Assembly (NCBI GenBank): GCA_022829145.1
Contig: CM040755.1
Span: forward strand, 9,868,563 to 9,932,562
Origin: Albula goreensis
Lineage: Eukaryota > Chordata > Actinopteri > Albuliformes > Albulidae
DNA length: 64,000 nucleotides
Direction of reading: 5' to 3'
The translations under genes and the position numbers were made by a program. Under the pieces are notes generated by a model. The model made no database searches. It saw only the letters and a list, made by a program, of their open reading frames with translations, and was not told the origin of the DNA. Positions 60,050 to 64,000 of the stretch are shown here, one piece after another; positions within the stretch are counted from its first letter, which is position 1; every line of letters begins with the position of its first letter.

Positions 60050-60310
60050 GCAAACCTTACCCTCCTGGGGCAATTATTCCACATTACATGTAATTGACTG
60101 ATGTGAGTAGCACCATCAAAGGACGGCGGAGTTTACATTAGAGGACATGTGCAGAAGTCCATTCAGTGCTCACTCGGTCTGTAAAAAAAGTGCATCAAGT
60201 TCATACATCTCTCCTGTGGATTGACTCTCGGATTCATTAGTGGGCCATTAGCGTGTTCACGCCTTATCATTCTAAAGGTGCACAGCTGGTGTCTCTCACT
60301 TTGGCTGTTT
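60050..60310. promoter_or_regulatory. Candidate conserved non-coding (enhancer-like) block
   Basis: The block has no open frame of note and a dense run of words such as GGGGCAATTATTCC, GTAATTGACTG, ATCAAAGGACGG (TCF-like), CATTCAGTG, GGATTCATTAGTGGGCCATTAG and CCTTATCATTC. Composition is mixed with some CpGs. Style-based call. Confidence 0.35.
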
Positions 60311-62083
60311 TGCTTGATCCAGGTTTTACAAGGTGTGTTGACCTCAGTGCAGTTTGAAGTCTAATCACATCTGTTTATTGTAATGTAGTAAGAAAAACTG
60401 GATGCACACAGACATATATAAATAAGTAAAAGTGAACATTATTATCTGTTTGCTTGCTTACTGATTTGTCAAGAACAGGCAGAAATGTTAAAAACAAGCA
60501 TCTAATTAATGATTCATAGTGAAATGCTGATGTCAAATGACTTTTCCCTTGGTATGCAAGAGGACATTAGCTGGCTAGATGCTATTAAACTCATGCCAGT
60601 CTTGTTTCTGCATCTATTACTGACAGAACACCTCAATATGGCTGTGAAAATGACTTCAGTGAAGACATAGACGCAGAAGAAGAGATACCCTGTGGGCCAG
60701 TGTGCTATTTAAAGGGCAGAGCTGACTTTAGTCAGGCCCACTAAAGGACTGTCTGATACATCCTTGGCGGGGGTAAGCTGTACCCATGTGACTTCTACAA
60801 TTCATCTGAAGATCATCCCTTGCTTCTGTCCACACTGTCCATGCCAATCACACTATTACTAATACTGTCAAGAAGAACATAAAATCAGTAAATTATCAGC
60901 TCATGAATCTTGCAGGTGCATGACCATGCAAGACCAGTCAGGAAATACCAACAGAGAGTGATGAGACTCAGGATTTAACCGGCCTATCCCCTTTATTCCC
61001 TGGCATATGTGATCCAATAATTACCTCACCCATGGAAGCCACTCTAAGGCCCTTTCCTATAGCAATTTAAAATCTCTCTATTATCATTATCTGCAGGTGC
61101 ATCAACAGAAAACTATGATCTAATTTGTATCTATTACTTTTATAGAAATGTAACAAGGATCCAAGAGTGAAGAGTCTCCCATTCTTAAGGGTTAAAGTCC
61201 CACATAGAGTAAGGACCTTAATATGATGTATCCACATGTAATGGAACAAATTTCTATTGCAATTTTAGGAGAAAGGGATTGAAGGAAAAAAAATATCCTT
61301 TTTCTCAAAATCTTGTGGTTTCATGTCCTTGTCCCCAAGGATCAAACGAAGAGCAGGGAGTCTCAAAGAGCTGCTCTCAGCCTGGTAGAATGGCGCAGGC
61401 CCTTGGCCCTCGCCCCCTGTGCCTACTGCAGCAGCTCCCTGGGTGGCACAGCACTTGGGCACCAGGGGGTAAATATGCGGGGGCAGATGCCATGCAGAAA
61501 AGGAGGAGAGGAGAGCCTCTGTGCAGATGTGCATTCAGACAAATGGAGCTCTACTGGAAGGACGGGTGGTGTGGTCTTGTGCAACCTGCCATTAAACCTG
61601 TTTTTCCTCAAACCAACATATACACACTGATACATCTCCAGCAGCTGAAAATGTTTTGGGGGTTTGGGCTCGAATTATGTAAGTCCCATGGATTGACAAG
61701 TCTTGGTGTTGGCACCTTCTGGACAAGAAATGGTTAAGCTAGCTCATGACGGTGAACCCTTCACTGCTTAACCCTATTAGCGTGTTTTAAGCCTGATCAT
61801 TCCCATGATATTGATTCAATGAGTCAAGAAATTGAAAATCTAATCAAGTGATTTTTTTTTTTTTTTGCATTCGTTAAGTAGAAAACAAAATCAATCCAAA
61901 GCTCACTAATGATCAGAAGTCATACGAATGTCAAAGAAAGAAATTAAACCAAAACGGAGACCTACGGGAAGATTACAAACTAGGAATCAACGACTTACAA
62001 CATATCAACAGCCTGTTGGACCAACCCCAAATTGAGCATGCTCTTGGCACGGGGCTTATAATTTATGCATTGGCCATTGGGTG
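60311..62083. other. Non-coding stretch
   Basis: No gene is recognised. The 152- and 105-codon plus frames at 61279-61737 overlap in different phases, with an 89-codon minus frame opposite, and have no domain. A run of fifteen T lies at 61852-61866. Confidence 0.55.
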
Positions 62084-62137
62084 TTTACATTTACATTGAT
62101 TCATTTAGCAATTATTCTTTTGCAGAGCAACCTACAA
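62084..62137 (+). repeat. Degenerate common teleost dispersed repeat motif
   Basis: TTTACATTTACATTGATTCA, then TTTAGCA, a degenerate middle, and CAGAGCAACCTACAA. This follows the layout of the motif TTTACATTTATTCATTTAGC - AGACGCTTTTATCC - AGAGCGACTTACA that recurs through teleost genomes. The comparison is from memory. The copy is degraded and no larger element around it is recognised. It is one of the main reasons for calling the organism a fish. Confidence 0.5.
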
Positions 62138-64000
62138 CACAGAGATTTAATGAGACATGTAACATGTTTAGGCCTTTTTTGAAGTGGGTCATTTGAATGC
62201 TCTGACATAAAATGAATAAAACAAAAATAATCTCAAACTAATACACAATCGCTTACATAATCCATAAATAATGTGATATTCAAATATCCACATAAACACC
62301 CGCATGCTTATTGCAAGATCCTGTTCAAATACATTCCTTCTCATTATCTGCCCTTCCTGAAGTGCACTCATGTGCATCTGTCCCAAAAGCACCCCCAATC
62401 TGACAGCATGTATGTGAGACTCTAAACCATTTTGTGAGAACAAGTTCCTCCCACTTTGAGTTGCTCCCATTTTCTAAAATATCTCAATAGCAGTGTCCTT
62501 AATTGGCAGTTGAAAACTTGTGCAGAGAACCACCATGGCGAATTAGAAAGAACTGGATACATACAACTCCCACGTAGAAGGGCAACAGGCCCAACCTGCT
62601 CTTTAAACCGGAGAGATATGGGGGTGATAAGAGTGTGTTGGGTTAAGGGGTGGGGTGTGTGACTTGGAAATCGGTGGCGGTGGTTTCTACCCATGGCGGA
62701 CTCAATCAGACTCCCATTACATCCAGTTAGCGTGACCCTTTCACCCGGGAACTCCAGCCTTTCCCACTCGCATTCCTCGCCTTGCAGACAAGGCAAAGGC
62801 TCAATTAGCCACCCCGCCGCGGTGCTTTATTTACTGCAAGCTGTAAAAAACAACGGCAAAAGAAGAAAACCAATTGCTTCATATGCCAGAATTAAGCCAA
62901 CCTCATCCTCTTTATATCCCAACTGCATCTGTAAGCAGTTGTTAATGAGCACAAAAAAAGCACAGTGGATGAACTGCTCTCTTTTCATTTGCTAACACAC
63001 TTTGCAATCAGATTCATGTATTAATTTAAAATAAGGCAAACACAACAGGATGGCGGCATTTTCTGAAGTGAATTGAGCACATCAACTGGATACTCTCGAA
63101 TGCCCAGGATAAAGTGGTAGGATAATTTGTTAAAATAATTATAATCACTTGAAACTGTCCTTATTCAGTGGTTGAATGTTAAAATAAACAACTGCTAAAA
63201 TCAACTGCGGCAACTGAAGGAAGGCCAACTTACATAATTAGACATGTCACCAGTCATGAAGCATTTACTACCCACATAAACTTGGGTGTTCAAAATGAAT
63301 ATGAATGTGGACACCATTTTTGGAGGCCATCTTGATGCATTCCACATCTCAAGCATTAGCAAGCACACCACACCGTACATGTATACTCATGCATCTGCAT
63401 TATCAAAACAAAGCATTTGTTTAGATAAGTTCTGTTCAGATGTTCTTTGCTGTTAATCTTTCCATCAAAGCACTTCTGCTTCAAGTTGATGAAAACTTTG
63501 TGTAAGAAGCAGGGAGAGATAAGTCACCAATTAAATAATACAAAGGAAATGTGGACTAGATGTTGCTCATATAATTTCAGCACATGTCTATGTTTGATTA
63601 ATGCACCTCACCTTACCCAGGTTGCTCAACAGATGCACTACAGCAATACTTTTTCATGTTCTAAATAACCTTATATTTATAGGGATTTATGTTACAATTA
63701 TATATAATTCATACAACATACAGTATACAAGCATATTTGATATAGAAATGTTGAGTATATTCATTTAATAGTTAAACAAAAATGTATAATAATTGGAAAA
63801 ACATGATACATTTATTATTTATAAAACTCAGCTAGACAGGTTCTTATTATGATTATATCTGCCAAGGTTTCTAAAACATGCAAATGACCACTATTTCATG
63901 GTTCAGAAAACGAATTCACATCGGACAGAAGTAACAAACAACAGCAATTAATCTGAAAACAAAAAAGGTTCAACTGTACATCACACACGGTTCTTAAACA
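62138..64000. other. Non-coding stretch to window end
   Basis: No gene is recognised. The 124-codon minus frame at 62422-62796 has no domain. The part 62690-62960 combines CpGs (CCCCGCCGCGG near 62812) with homeodomain words (CTCAATTAGCC) and could be regulatory. From 63100 the sequence is AT-rich with short frames only. Confidence 0.55.

Noticed and set aside
1-64000. Retroviral or LTR-type elements, Polintons or toxin genes
   Set aside because: No long terminal repeats and no gag, pol, env or capsid-like frames were recognised on either strand.

Overview
The window reads as vertebrate nuclear DNA, most likely from a ray-finned fish, and as non-coding throughout. By eye it is moderately AT-rich. 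It carries many dinucleotide repeats, a degenerate copy of a dispersed motif very common in teleost genomes (about 62084-62137), a teleost-type repeat tail (about 41233-41288), a tRNA-derived SINE-like element (38473-38655) and a palindromic MITE-like element (41634-41798). I found no bacterial-style gene packing, operons, rRNA or tRNA genes, CRISPR arrays or viral genes. The fish assignment is inference from repeat style.

I found no protein-coding gene that I can support. Every long open frame is an isolated ATG-to-stop run with no recognisable domain, no convincing exon borders and, often, an equally long frame on the other strand. The longest (195 codons, 42713-43300, minus) lies in a GC-rich, stop-poor tract. 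The window is therefore best described as a gene desert or part of a very large intron. I cannot name the neighbouring gene.

Layout: 1-9480 is mostly AT-rich with a possible regulatory block at 6990-7290. 9481-15260 mixes enhancer-like and GC-rich patches with TG microsatellites. 15261-24330 is AT-rich and holds several perfect homeodomain-type inverted repeats. 24331-33500 includes a five-box CCAAT cluster with dyad symmetry (28663-28796) and a p53-type site (33046-33070). 33501-43320 holds the mobile-element remnants and G-rich tracts. 43321-64000 contains the densest enhancer-like blocks (46700-46960, 49840-50080, 57890-58300, 60050-60310) and a CpG-rich patch without a recognised gene (55200-55480).

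The most plausible job of the region is long-range regulation of a developmental gene outside the window. That rests on sequence style (intervals of mixed composition dense in homeodomain, POU, MEF2, nuclear-receptor and CCAAT motifs) and not on a conservation test, which I could not run. No previously undescribed multi-gene system is visible. The items most worth a second look are the CCAAT dyad cluster, the two mobile-element remnants and the exact homeodomain palindromes.
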